Assembly (NCBI GenBank): GCA_023101725.1
Contig: JALJCO010012849.1
Location: 1,240,001 to 1,304,000 of the forward strand
Source: Atherinomorus stipes
Lineage: Eukaryota; Chordata; Actinopteri; Atheriniformes; Atherinidae
Reading direction: 5' to 3'
DNA length: 64,000 nt
A model generated the notes under the pieces. The model did no database searches. It was not told where the DNA came from and saw only the letters and a list, made by a program, of their open reading frames with translations. Made by a program: the position numbers and the translations under genes. Below, piece after piece: positions 36,001 to 47,400 of this stretch; position 1 is the stretch's first letter, and every line of letters starts with the position of its first letter.

Positions 36001-38492
36001 GTCACATTTTCTCTCTTTTTTTCCCCCACCCTATCTTCTCCTACCATGGATGGCTGTTTCTGCTCAGCTGACAGAGGAGAAGTGGAGCTTCTACCATTCG
36101 TCTCGTGCTCACGTCCATCGACCTTCCTGTGTGGCCACCGAGGTGGAGCGTCTCAACGCTCTGCTGCAGAAGAAGATTGGCCAGTCAATCCTCGGAAAGG
36201 TGAGCGGACATAACTGTTCCAAACATCAAGCAGTATTATACACATGGCACAATTTTTGCATCGGAATATTCATATTTCCAAATTGTATTAACCTTAATCA
36301 AACCAAAAGAAGCATTAATAGCATTTCTGTCTCTGCCTGTTTTTATGCTCACACCTATGCCAGCTCATTAATCCTGACTTATATGAGGATTTATCATTAG
36401 CATTGATTAAATCTGAAAAAAGTGTCTGCTCATCCAAACCGGATGACGAGTGGACACTTAGAGGGTGCCTAAAGTCAATCAATAAGAGCCCTCTGATGGT
36501 ACAACACTTATTATAAGAGCTAAGAGCAACTGATGGTCACAAAAAATGTTGCTATTGTTGTGCATTTGATAAAAAATAAAATAACTAAATTAAGAGAAAA
36601 AAGAAACCAATTGTAGCAGAAAGGTAATTTGTGTGTAATGCCAATCACATGGCTTCTTTTATATTTAAAGTGTAAACATTTGTTTAACCCTAGTTTAAAA
36701 AGAGTTTGGACGCTGTGTTCAACAATAAACTCATAAATTTGTATTTTATGACTGAATCTATCCTCACATCAGACTCAGACTGATGTAAATAACCTGTTGC
36801 CAGATAATCTAATTAGTTGCAACCTTTTTATATCAGAACCTCACAATTTCCCAGCGATTTGTTGCTCCTATTGAAGTCCCTGTATTTGTTTCATGTTGTG
36901 CATCTCTGGATTTTGTGCCCAGGTCCACCTGGCTATGGTCCGCTACCATGAAGCGGGTCGGTTCTGTGAGAAGGATGAGCAGTGGGATGAAGCCGCAGCC
37001 ATGTTCCATCTGGAGAGAGCGGCCCTGTGTGGAGAGCTGGAGGCCATCGTAGCTTTGGGACAGTGCTGTCTGCAGCTGCCTCATCACATACTGCCGGAGA
37101 TGGAGCTGGAGGTAAAACACGCTGGGTCTATCCTCTTTTATTGCTCTGCTGATTTGACGTGAGTTTGGCATGTGCCCGTTCTGACATATCTTTGCTGCTG
37201 GCAGGATAATGCAGGAAACAAGATGAAAGGTTTCAAGTATCTGCTTCAGGCTGCAGAGGCTGGTGACAGATCCTCTATGATCATCGTGGCCAGAGCCTTT
37301 GATACTGGAATCAATCTGTCGGCTGACAGGTCAGCGAAGAATCATGTTCCAACAGTTGTGTGATACTGCCCCCTAGTGGCTTTTTAGAAATGTAAAGTTT
37401 CTCTTTTTATAACAGATTTCTGGTTCTTATGTTTTATTCCACAGAAAGCAGGACTGGGAGGAGGCAATTCACTGGTACGACAGTGCATTGAACATGACAG
37501 ACTATGATGAGGGCGGAGAGTTTGATGGCACGCAGGACGAGCCTCGCTACCTGCTGCTGGCCAGAGAGGCAGAGATGTTGCAGGAGGGAGGACACAACCT
37601 TACCGCAGACCCACAGAGAGCAGGTCCGACTCCTCTCTGAATAAAATCCATACTGATGTAAATGGAAGATACCTTTATGATGCAAGAAGTTATGGACTTC
37701 TTGAGAACTGAACAGTTCATCTTCGCTTCAACTAAGCCTCTGAAAGTTTAGAACTAGTTTAAGGATACAGCTATCGTTGGTGTAGATTCACAGCAGCTGA
37801 GGTTTTACTGGATAAAGCTGTATATTTGACTTGCATAGATACATTTCTTTTGTTAACTGGGGTTGCACAAGATTTAGTTGGTTGGAGTAAACACATTTGG
37901 TAAAAACAACAGTTTGGAGATCCATAGTGAAATATTTGAAGTATATCATACAAATTAGGTAGCTAGAATATACGAGTCTGCTTCTCCAATCTAGGACTGT
38001 GCCAGCTAACATCTAATGCATACAATATGCTCATCATTTACGTTAAAAAACCACTTATACATTGAATTAATGTTAATAAATCCAACAAAAGCAGACAAAA
38101 ACCTTGAAGACAGATCTTTCTTGATACAATCATTTCACAGCTTTGACTTAAGCTTCATTTGTTGTTGGGTCTGGTAAATAGTAAATACTGAAGAAATCTG
38201 TGAGGAAATTGTAGTAAATCCCTAAAACTGTAGTTTTAAGCAAATGCCACCTAAAAATAGGTAAATGTTGCACAGTTGTTGGTTTTAGTCTTTAGATTAG
38301 TGCATATCTGTTGCCTGATTGATGGAAAATGTGTGATTGATTTATAATAGCATAGCATTAATATGCACTTGTCTCCTTGCAGGCGATCTGTTTACAGAAG
38401 CGGCAGAAGCTGCCATGGCAGCCATGAAAGGTCGTCTGGCCAACCAGTACTACATGAAAGCCGAAGAAGCCTGGGCGTTGATTGAGGAGTGA
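24044..38492 (+). CDS. eef2k: Eukaryotic elongation factor 2 kinase (alpha-kinase)
   Basis: Exons: 24044-24298, 26080-26180, 29543-29603, 29702-29739, 30560-30731, 31051-31200, 31280-31412, 31499-31626, 31729-31927, 32057-32118, 34816-34893, 35203-35259, 36068-36199, 36923-37111, 37205-37329, 37445-37623, 38383-38492. All phases close; 722 aa (human 725). It phosphorylates eEF2 and slows translation elongation under Ca2+/calmodulin, AMPK and mTOR control. Visible: acidic N-terminus; calmodulin-binding segment with W88 ([17 protein letters not shown]); alpha-kinase domain with K173 in YVAKRY, D277 in [16 protein letters not shown] at 297-304, and zinc ligands H315, C317, C321; regulatory loop with T351, S362 and S369, matching human T348, S359 and S366; C-terminal SEL1-like helical repeats ending WALIEE. 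Human S78, an mTOR-linked site, is N81 here. Two further in-frame exons are possible (24918-24983, 35468-35533); leaving both out gives the human length. Confidence 0.96.
24918..24983 (+). CDS. Candidate cassette exon of eef2k (22 codons)
   Basis: A pyrimidine-rich acceptor (TTCACCTTTCTGAATAG) and a consensus donor (CGG|GTATGT) bound 66 bases with no stop in the eef2k phase. It would encode [22 protein letters not shown] between K85 and A86. It is absent from the vertebrate protein I know. Inclusion would push an acidic, Ser-rich insert into the calmodulin-binding segment. It may be a real alternative exon or a chance pair of splice signals. Confidence 0.35.
27928..28578. mobile_element. hAT-like MITE (outer) interrupted by another MITE
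   Basis: The left end AGAATGCACAATATTGG and the right end, on the other strand, AGAGATGCACGATATAATTG are inverted repeats rich in GATATCGG/CCGATAT motifs, as in widespread fish hAT-derived MITEs. The right arm is about 85% alike by eye to the sequence at 63838-63960, so both belong to one family. The element is split by the independent palindrome at 28087-28358. Confidence 0.65.
28087..28358. mobile_element. Inner palindromic MITE inserted in the hAT-like MITE
   Basis: The left arm (GGGTGGGAAAAATATCAATA, CACTGAAATATC, TTTTCATATGCTGATATCA) is mirrored by the right arm, read on the other strand (GGGATGGGAAAAAAATATAG, CACTGAAATGTC, TTTTCATATGCTGATATCA). Arms of about 90-100 bp flank a centre with TCTTGCAAGATTG-type small palindromes. 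It is a separate family from the outer element and so inserted later. Confidence 0.65.
32229..33165 (+). repeat. A/G-biased low-complexity block of doubtful sequence quality
   Basis: Nearly 940 bases consist mostly of A and G on the + strand, with many A-runs of 8-18 and G-runs, and very few C. It begins and ends abruptly against normal intron sequence. It is either a genuine polypurine tract or, more likely, a poorly resolved consensus over a GA-rich repeat. The open frames that cross it (lysine/glycine/arginine strings) are artefacts of composition. Confidence 0.75.
34631..34644 (-). promoter_or_regulatory. CTCF-like core motif
   Basis: CTGCCCCCTAGTGG on + is CCACTAGGGGGCAG on -, which matches the CTCF core consensus CCASYAGRKGGC. 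A second identical 14-mer lies at 37366 in the same orientation. This short motif is also spread by fish repeats, so binding is not assured. Confidence 0.35.
35468..35533 (+). CDS. Second candidate cassette exon of eef2k (22 codons)
   Basis: Acceptor TTTGTTTCTCCTCACTAG, then 66 bases open in the eef2k phase ([22 protein letters not shown]), then a weak donor AGG|GTGATT. It lies between the exon ending SDEDSIRR and the exon starting LTEEKW, in the variable linker before the SEL1-like repeats, where length differences would be tolerated. The donor is poor, so confidence is low. Confidence 0.28.
37366..37379 (-). promoter_or_regulatory. CTCF-like core motif (second copy)
   Basis: The same 14-mer as at 34631, same orientation, 2.7 kb downstream, just past the eef2k exon ending at 37329. 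Confidence 0.35.
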
Positions 38493-38835
38493 TTATGCAT
38501 TCAGCATACTGCCTGAATGATTACAGTTTACATATTTTTATGACAGAATTTTTGCTGTTGGCGGTTTGTGTGTGTGTGTACTGAGCCATCAAGGATCAGG
38601 CTTTTTTTCTCCCTGCATTTGTCTCTGTTTGTGAGGCTCATCATCCTGACTCCTTTCCCCCTTAATTTCCTGTCTCCTATTACCTTTTTATTTAAGTCAA
38701 TATGGTGACATTAAAAGAGAAGATATTAATGAGGTATTGAACAAATTATTTACTTATTTTCCCCCAAAATGTTTATACGCTTCTGTTGAAAGAATTTATG
38801 TGTAAAAAAAGAAAGCATGGAGTATAAAATTGTAA

Positions 38836-38841
38836 AATAAA
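38836..38841 (+). terminator. eef2k polyadenylation signal
   Basis: AATAAA 344 bp past the eef2k stop, followed by a T/G-rich stretch; a second AATAAA is at 38888-38893. Confidence 0.6.
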
Positions 38842-39521
38842 GTTTGCATTGCTTTTTATTGGTCATCATTCCTTTTTTATTTTCTACAATAAAAGTTCTT
38901 TAACTGGGACAATAATGCTACCAGTGAAGGACAAATGCATTTGATTTTTATAATTTTAAAATTATTGGATGTCAAAGCTCCTTGCAATTTAATCATTTTC
39001 CTCACATTCAATTTTCCCTTGAGCCTTTTGCTTATCTTCAGATCACATTTTACATTATGACAATGTCATTTTTCAATGAAAAATAAGATTTATTCAAAGC
39101 TTTCCATGAATGTAATTAAAACACCACACTATTGTAGAGTAGCAAGAGTACTGTTTTACAACTCATTACAATAACAGTGAAATACTGTAAATTTGCAGTC
39201 TGATAGTATATTCAACAGTTAAATTTGATAAAATATGTATTTCCTTTTTAAATAATGTACAAAAACAGAACTGTGGCTCAAAAAATACTATATCTACTAT
39301 TTCACATACTAAAGAGTAAAAAAGCTGAATCAAATGTTCACTTATCAGCGGTAAATAAAACCAATCTGTTCATGGTTGTCAATCTTCCTTTAGCTATATG
39401 TCTTCCCCTGCACTTGCTTATTAACATTTTGGTGGCACTTAATTCAATATACTCTTCTAGAATAGATGTTTGACTGGATTAACGTTTTAAAACATAAAAT
39501 GTTACACAGATTTCTCAGAAC

Positions 39522-39522
<1 letters not shown>

Positions 39523-39563
<41 letters not shown>

Positions 39564-39569
39564 ATAGAT
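39523..39569. repeat. (GATA)n microsatellite
   Basis: About eleven GATA units with one interruption, in the eef2k-polr3e intergenic region. Confidence 0.9.
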
Positions 39570-39754
39570 CCTATCAAAGCAACATACAGTTTTGCTTGAA
39601 AGTTTACTTACCCTTCCATTAAAGAAAAGGCTAAATCCACAATAGTAATTTAAATAACAATAAACTGAAAGAGCAGTAAAAAATAAAAATTCACAAATTT
39701 TTTTGTTTTTGAATATTTCTTGTTGAACCACAATTTAAACTTACAGAAGAGGAA

Positions 39755-39850
39755 CACTAGCCTGGTACACCAGCCTGACTAGCGCCATGTATGAGATAGG
39801 CTAGACGGGAGTGACTTGCCGTGTATCTCAGGTGGTGTACCAGGGGGAGG
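39755..39850. repeat. Short inverted repeat (hairpin)
   Basis: AGCCTGGTACACCAGCCTGA and GGTGGTGTACCAGGGGGAGG can pair across about 95 bp. It is probably a relic of a MITE; the family was not recognised. The remainder of 38900-40258 is AT-rich and empty. Confidence 0.4.
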
Positions 39851-40258
39851 CTGAAGGCCACTGAAGAAGAAAAAAGAATTCCGAAGAACAAAAAATCAGA
39901 ATTCTGACTTTAATCTCAGAATTCGGATTTTCTTTTTATTTTTTTCAATTATCATGACTTTTGCTAAATTCGATTTATTTCACTGGCAGCTGCTTATTTT
40001 CCCCCGTCGTTAATGAAATGAAATGAAAAATACTTTTTCATCCCCGAAGGGAAAGTCAGTATTGTAAAAGCTCACTTTTTTTTTTTTTTAATGGGAGGGT
40101 ATGTAAACTTTCTGTAAACTTTCAAGCACAACTACATGATTATACATGGATAATACCGACAATACACAATACAAACGTGATAACCGTATAATTTTAATGT
40201 TCACACATCATAAATTATCATATTTTTTTAAATTTGAGTATGAAACGGATAGTCATAA

Positions 40259-40340
40259 GGTAGCGTGGCCGAGCGGTCTAAGGCGCTGGATTAAGGCTCC
40301 AGTCTCTTCGGGGGCGTGGGTTCGAATCCCACCGCTGCCA
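40259..40340 (+). tRNA. tRNA-Leu (anticodon AAG)
   Basis: An 82-nt type II tRNA. The acceptor stem is GGTAGCG/CGCTGCC with discriminator A; the A box is TGGCCGAGCGGTC; the anticodon arm is CTGGA-TTAAGGC-TCCAG (anticodon AAG); the B box is GGGTTCGAATCCC. T-runs at 40346-40349 and 40353-40357 supply Pol III termination. Its body is almost the same as the tRNA-Leu(UAG) at 22307-22388 apart from the anticodon and variable arm. Confidence 0.95.
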
Positions 40341-40460
40341 AGAGGTTTTGAGTTTTTAAGGTACATGTCATTTCTTTATAAAGTCAGCAATTCAAAATTG
40401 AAAATGTAACGCACACTCGGGTAAAACTGTACTCTCATCGGACCTGCTTAGCATTATGGG

Positions 40461-40480
40461 CACGTGCTCCTTCCCACGTG
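40461..40480 (+). promoter_or_regulatory. Two CACGTG E-boxes in the likely polr3e promoter
   Basis: CACGTG occurs at 40461-40466 and 40475-40480, 14 bp apart. They lie about 140 bp before a donor (GTGCTG|GTGAGA at 40618) that would end a non-coding first exon of polr3e. The next exon starts at 41372 after TTGCTTTTCAG and carries the ATG. Palindromic E-boxes bind MYC/MAX, USF or TFE-type factors; Pol III factor genes are known MYC targets in mammals. The role here is inferred. Confidence 0.45.
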
Positions 40481-41440
40481 TCTGCCGAGCACAGTCAACA
40501 TGGTACCTCGAATCCAGCAGTTGATTCCAGTTGCCCAAGTTCTGCCCCTTTGCGCACCACATTTCTGGACTGCCCTCTAACGGATGAGCTAGCTAAAATT
40601 CTGCGGTGAAGTGTGCTGGTGAGAGCTCTTTCTGCCGTACTTTAGGCACTGATTTACCTTTAGGCATATTAAATCCGAGCCGGTGACGGACTATTTTGTG
40701 TAGCATGTGTTCGTTAGCACACAGAGCTAAGCTGCTGTCTGCTAAGCTACAGTAGTACGATTAGCTTGCAACCACCGGCTAGCAGCACCTTAGCTAAAAA
40801 CGTGGCTAATACTTTGGTAGAAATTGAAGGTATTGAGCTCATTTCTGGTTTTCTTGATGTTATTTTTTATATGTGGGTGCTTACATAAGTTTTTTTTGTG
40901 AGGGCCTGTGACAAGTAGATGAAAGGGTTTAAGCTAGCTAGCTAACAAAGCTAACCCAGCCAAAAACTCTGCAATGAAGTATAATAGTCTTTAATCGCCA
41001 CTTGACATGTCTGACAGACATGAGGCTGATTGCATTTTTGCATCTTGAACGGTCGTTTAATGTGGGTTGCATTAAGTTGCATCATAAGTTACCTGTGCTG
41101 TGTCAGTGAAAGCATCATCCAACAGACTGCACGATCATGGTCTAATAGTCGACCAAGTTTAGGGTGCTGAAAGTCCTTAAAATATCTTTATTTATATTTC
41201 ACTAATGACAATTCAGTAAAACTTGAAAAACCTTGGGTAAGTTTTTTTTTAACGAAGCAAAGTTATTTCGGATCTTTTCGTGTCGCAACAGCGTTTTATC
41301 CATTTACTTTGCCACCGTTCTGGGTGTAGCCTCTTTAAATCCCTGTAACTCGGTTTGTCTTTGCTTTTCAGGTTGGGTCCTTGAGATCTACTGCTCCTCT
41401 CCTGTGACACCTTGGTGCCATTTAGTCTGATTACATCAAT

Positions 41441-44400
41441 ATGGCCAGTGGTGACGATGATGATCCCATTATAGAGGAGGTATGTAAAAGTCAACCCAAT
41501 GTCTACAACATAAACCAAGTAGTAGCTGACAATTCAACAAGGCTTTTTTTTTTTTTTTTTTTTTTTTTTCCCAGAGAAAAAACAAACAAACAAACAAAAA
41601 CACCACCACACTCCACAGGCTCCACCAGTCATAATTTCTGGCATAGATCTGCATGATAAACATTTCTTTTACTTTTAAAGCAAGATGACGTTCATATCAG
41701 TTTTGTAGTATGAAAATAACAAAGGTACACAGAATTAAGACTTTTAGGCGCCCTTTCATTTTGACCTCAGAAGCCACGGGGCTGCACAAAGCTCCTGAGG
41801 ATAAATTTTGAACCCCCAAAACAACTCTGGTAGGGAGATGGTACATTCAAAATAACCCTGAAGCACTGAATATTTTTGATTGGTTGAGTATTTATAGCAT
41901 ATTATTGCTGCTTTCCTTTTTTCATGCCAATAGCATTAAAATTGATCAGTTTTAGGTTTCACCACAGAAATAATTGTTAGTTTAACACGTAGAGCCGGGC
42001 TGTTTATTTGAGTCCCCTGTCTGTTTACATTTTGTTTTGTTTGTTTGGTTTTGTTTGTTTTGTTTTTCCTACTGCTGTTGGGCTGTTGATATAAGCATCT
42101 GAAAATGGAGTGCCTAGCCTGTGGGTGGGGGGGGGGGTGGGTGGAGGGGTTGCCACTCTGTAGAGATGCGTGGCCTGTGTTTTGAAGGGAATTCAATAAA
42201 CTGTATTTACAAAAAAAAAAAAAAAAAAAAGTTTGCAAACACAGCAGTCAAACTCACAACATTCATACAGCTTCAGTCAGCTGAGGAGGTAAAACTTGCT
42301 CCAGAGTGAATCAGATGGCAAGGATTGAGACAAAATGGTGGGGTTATCAGCACAGTAAAATGTTAAACAATCATTTTTCTCAAAGACGGTTAATATATAA
42401 CAACCCACAGAAATGTTGAACATGAACAGATTTTTAGGAAATGATGCTGAAGTTAGTTTTCTTCTTGACTGGTTGCTTTGATAAAGAAAGTATTTAGAGA
42501 AATAAAATGGCAATTTCCAATTGCTTTACAGACTCCATACAGTTGTTTAACGTTAATAGATGTTGAATTGACACAATTAAGTTGGGGCTGGTTGACTGGT
42601 GTGGGTGGTTGGGGGTGGGGAGACCTAGTGGATTCGGATAACTCCCATTTTGCTTTTTGGAAATGAAAAGACGTGGGGCTGACTATTTTTATTTTTTGAG
42701 AAAAGGTTTGCTGTGAAAATAATAGGCTTGATGTGCTCCTGAAGCTGTTAAATTCCTCGTGCTTTTGATTTTGATTGTTTGGATTTCTGTTGTAGGAGAC
42801 ATTTTGTTTTTTTTACAGTTTTTACAGTGTTGAATTAACACAAAAAGGGACATCGGTTATTGGATGAGATGGAAAGTGGCTTCCTGTAAACCAGCATGTT
42901 TACGTCTTTTTTTCTTTTTTCCTTTTCATTTTTGTGCATTGCTTTTACAAATATTGAACATAAGTAAAATTTAAATGTGCTACAGAATTAGCCTAGCAGC
43001 TATTTGTTCATCTAATTGTATTGGAGCTTACAACAATAGCCATAACAAGGTATAAACAATAAAAAGGTAAAATGAAAGCAGACAGTAAATATTGTATGAA
43101 GTAAAGAGTTGCGTGTTAATTTAAAGTATATGAGGTTAAGAGTGTAATATTAGAAATGCAAGATGAGAAACAAACACTAAAATGAGTTCTGTAATCTCAC
43201 AGTAAAAGTTACTAACAGTGCTGAACATGTGTTCATACAGTTGTGTGAAAAAGTGTTTGCCTGATTTCTTTTTTGTTTGCATGTTTGTCACACTTATTTT
43301 AAGTCATCAAACAAATGTAAATGTGAGACAAAGATAACACAAGTAAACACAAAATGCAGTTTTTTAATGAAGGTTTTTTTGGGGGGGGGGGGGGGGTGAA
43401 AAATCCAAACCCACATGGCCCTGTGTGAAAAAGTGATTGCCCCCTAAACCTAATAACTGGTTGGTCCACCCTTGCAGCAACAACTGCAATCAAGCGTTTG
43501 CGATAACTGGCAGTGAGTCTTCTACAGCGCTTTGGAGGTATTTTGTTCCACTCATCTTTGCAGAATTGTTGTAATTCAGCAACATTGGAGGGTTTTCGAG
43601 CATAAACTGCCTTTTTAAGTTCATGCCACAGCATCTCTACCGGATTCAGGTCAGAACTTTGACTAGGCCACTCCAAAGTCTTCATTTTGTTTTTATTTAG
43701 CCATTCAGAGGTGGACTTGCTGGTGTGTTCTGGATCATTGTCCTGCTGCAGAACCCAGTACACTTCAGCTTAAGGTCGTGAACAGATGGCCGGACATTCT
43801 CCTTCAGGATTTTTGGTAGACAGCAGAATTCATGGTTCCATTTACCACAGCAAGTCTTCCAGGTCCTGAAGCGGCTAAACAGCCCCAGACCATCACACTA
43901 CCACCACCATATTTTACTGTTGGTCTGATGTTCCTTTTCTGAAATGCTGTGTTACTTTTACGCCAGATGTAATGGGACCTACACCTTCCAGGCAGGCAAT
44001 CCTTTTTCAAGGGCCATGGGGGTTTGGATTTGTTTTCCTCCCTTACTAATAAGAATTTCATTTAAAAACTGCATTTTGTGTTTGTGTTATCTTTTGTCTC
44101 ACATTTTAATTTGTTCGATGATTAAAACATATAAGTGTGACAAACATGAAAAAATAAGAAATCAGGAAGGGGGCAAACACTTTTTTTTACTGTACATGTA
44201 TGACTTTTCTCCCCAGCATGTAGAATCGGGTAATCTAAGATTTTAGTTAATTTTCTATTCTTTTTCTGAAAATCCACTCCATAAATTGGCCTAATATTTT
44301 CTGCCATTTAAATTTAATTAAAGGAGTACAGTGCAAGCTCCTAGAGTACCTTCCTGAGTTACAATGGTGAATGGGAGCCGCCATACATCAATCTAGGAGG

Positions 44401-47400
44401 GAGTTAGTTACATCGCAAGAGCTATTGACTTGCAACAGATGTGTGTGGTGGTTGGGTGGTTAGGGTTAGATTTTGTAAGTTATGGAAAAGAAACTTCCAC
44501 TTGGGACTTCCGGCTTGGATTGGATATATGGTAACTTATTGTGACTGCAGATGGGTCTCTCTCCAAGTTCCAATTTTTTGGAACTTCCCCAGTCATATGG
44601 CGATCATTTACCCTTATTTCCATCATTCCTCATATTTACCTTGTTAGCAAGAAGAAATCCAACTGCAGGTCTGTTTTATTCCCAGAGCAGATCGGAGCAC
44701 TCCACACTTAAAAGAAAAAAAAAAAAAGCTCAGTTGTTTACTGTTGTCTTACTCCATCAGTCGCCAGTCAGACTCCAGTTTGGCTCTCATCGTCTCACAA
44801 GACAAAACTTTTCTTCTTCATCTTACTGGAGTCTGATTTGAGGTTGGAGAGGCACTTAATCTCCACCTTTTAGCAGCAGTGGTCAGTGTTTTCTTGACAT
44901 GCGCAAATGGTGGCAGAATACACGACACCAACCGCAACGCAGCTGGACGAACGAGAATGTGCAGCTCGTCTCCCCCACACGTGCCCCCTTGAGGATTTGG
45001 ACCCAAAACTCTCGCCTTGAGCATGCAGAAACCATAGAGACAACCGCAGTTAAGAGATCAGCTCATTCTTTACATCAGGCAGTTGTAAGAGCATGTGGAG
45101 GAAAGAATAGTATTTTGCATTTAAACTTGCGCACTTTAAAAAAACAGTATGAAAACACTGTTAAGCTGAAATCATGTTGCTTGGAAAAGACAGCTGCTCT
45201 CTGTTGGAGGGGAAAAGTTTAAGCAGTTAAGATTTTTATGAAGCCTTGTAGGGCTGTACTCAGTTGTCTTTTGCCTTTAAAGATTTCATGAGAAAGTTCC
45301 AATTCCTTATTATTCTAAAATTTTGTTGTGTTAATTCACTAATCCTAGGGTTTAAGTATGGCAAATGGGCAAAAAGAAAGATTTATGAAATCAGGACTCA
45401 TGAACAAGATCAATAACTGTTTTAGCAAGAGAAGCAGGAGTGAGTCCAACAGGAGATGTGATGGAAAAATGTACAACAAACCAGGGGCAGTCATTCAAAA
45501 ACAGCATCTGAAACAAAGCCAGTAAAGCTGCTTAAATGAGAAGATCTGCTCCTTACTCAAGATTTTTAGAATGAAAGAGGGATTTCTGCTTTGTTTCTTG
45601 TAGATTGACGTGTACCTCGCCAAAAGCCTTGCGGATAAGCTGTATCTTTTCCAGGTGAGTGTTGTTGTGCCTGATCCTGTGAGCGGTTTCTCAGTATCAT
45701 CTTGGATTGTGAAGTAATTGAATTTTAAATGTTAAAAATGTTACGATTTACTTAGTCTTTTTTTTTTCTGGGCAGTACCCTGTCCGACCTTCCACTATGA
45801 CCTATGATGATGTGAACCACTTGGCGGCTAAAATCAAACCCAAACAGCAGAGGGTAAACCTGCTCAAGTCTGTTTTAAAGCATTATTTCATTAATTGAAT
45901 AAACTGTGGGTTTTTATCTGAATGATTTTGTACTTTCTGTGCCTCTCATCATGCAGGTGGAGCTGGAAATGGCCATCGACATTATGAGTCCAAATTACTG
46001 CCGCAGCAAGGGAGAGCAAATCGCTCTAAACGTGGACGGTACCTCTTATGATGAAACCAACACCTACTCAGCGTATGTTTACTGTGAAATCTGAAGATTG
46101 TGTTTACTGTGATCATAAAGCTAAAGGATTTGCAAGCTAACTCATTGGTCTGATGGATATCCCTTTACTTTTTTCCTCTTCAGAAAAATGATGGACAAAC
46201 AGACCTTTTCCTCCATTCAGGCCACTACAAACACCTCCAGATATGCAGCTGCCGTGTTTCGCAAAGGTCTGACCCGATAACCAGTTAGACCGCTTTTGCA
46301 GCCGCTTGCAGCACCACGTCATCTTTATCTGACCTGATGGTGTAAACTCAAAGTTCACTCATGTTCAAGAGTCCCTTTTTTATTGTTAGGCGTTGCATCC
46401 AGCCATTTAACTGTTTACATTGATAACTTTTAAGTAATTTAATGGTGTTGAATTAAATGAACAACCAGAAATTGCAAGGCTGAATTAATTGTTTTCTTGG
46501 TAATGGTAACAGGGGAGCTTCACATCACCCCACTGACGGGAATCCTGCAGATGAGGCCCAGTTTCTCGTACCTGGACAAGGCTGACAATAAAACTAGAGA
46601 GCGTGAGGCAGCCAACGAAGGTGTGTTCTCCACATGTGATCATGTGGGAAATTGCTATAGATTCTGTTTATTATCTACCTTGATTAAAAAGTAAAGCAAA
46701 AACTAAGGTCCCGTTCCTGCTGCCAGAATCTGAGATGCTGTTTCTCAAAAACTACTTTAACTAGTTTATTAACCAGTTAGAGGAAAATTCACTTTAATCA
46801 TTTTGTCACATACACTACTCACAAAAAGTTAGGGATATTCAACTTTCGGTTATAATTCAAGGAAAATGTAAAATGTTCACACCTTATTGATATCATATGA
46901 TGAATGTTGGACATTTAACTGGAACTATGATGTGGTAATTCCTCCATCTCAAACAATTTGTTAGGTTTATTCTGACATCGTACAAAAGCCCAAATACCCC
47001 TAACTTTGTGTGAGTAGTGTAAACGCTCAATTTTTTCTTTAGCAGTTTTATAAACACAAACTATGCTTATCTTAATGATTTTTTTAAATGTATCATTGGT
47101 ATTTTGATTATTATATAAATCAAAACTAAAGATCAGAAAAGCCACACATTTTCATCATTTTCTTCAATTTAATGGACAAATTCACTTTCAGTTCTTTGAA
47201 TGTGGTCATCAACCTTAAAATGATTTTAGTTCAGGCATCCGCGGCGTCTCTTCAGCCATGTATTCCTATGTTAAGCTCATTACACCTTCTTTCAAAGAAT
47301 TTTTGAATATTTAATTACTGAAGGGAAAAATGTATTTTTGCATTTTATATGTCTTACTTGTTGTGTTTGCATTTCTAAAATGAAAAATCCATAGAGAGTC

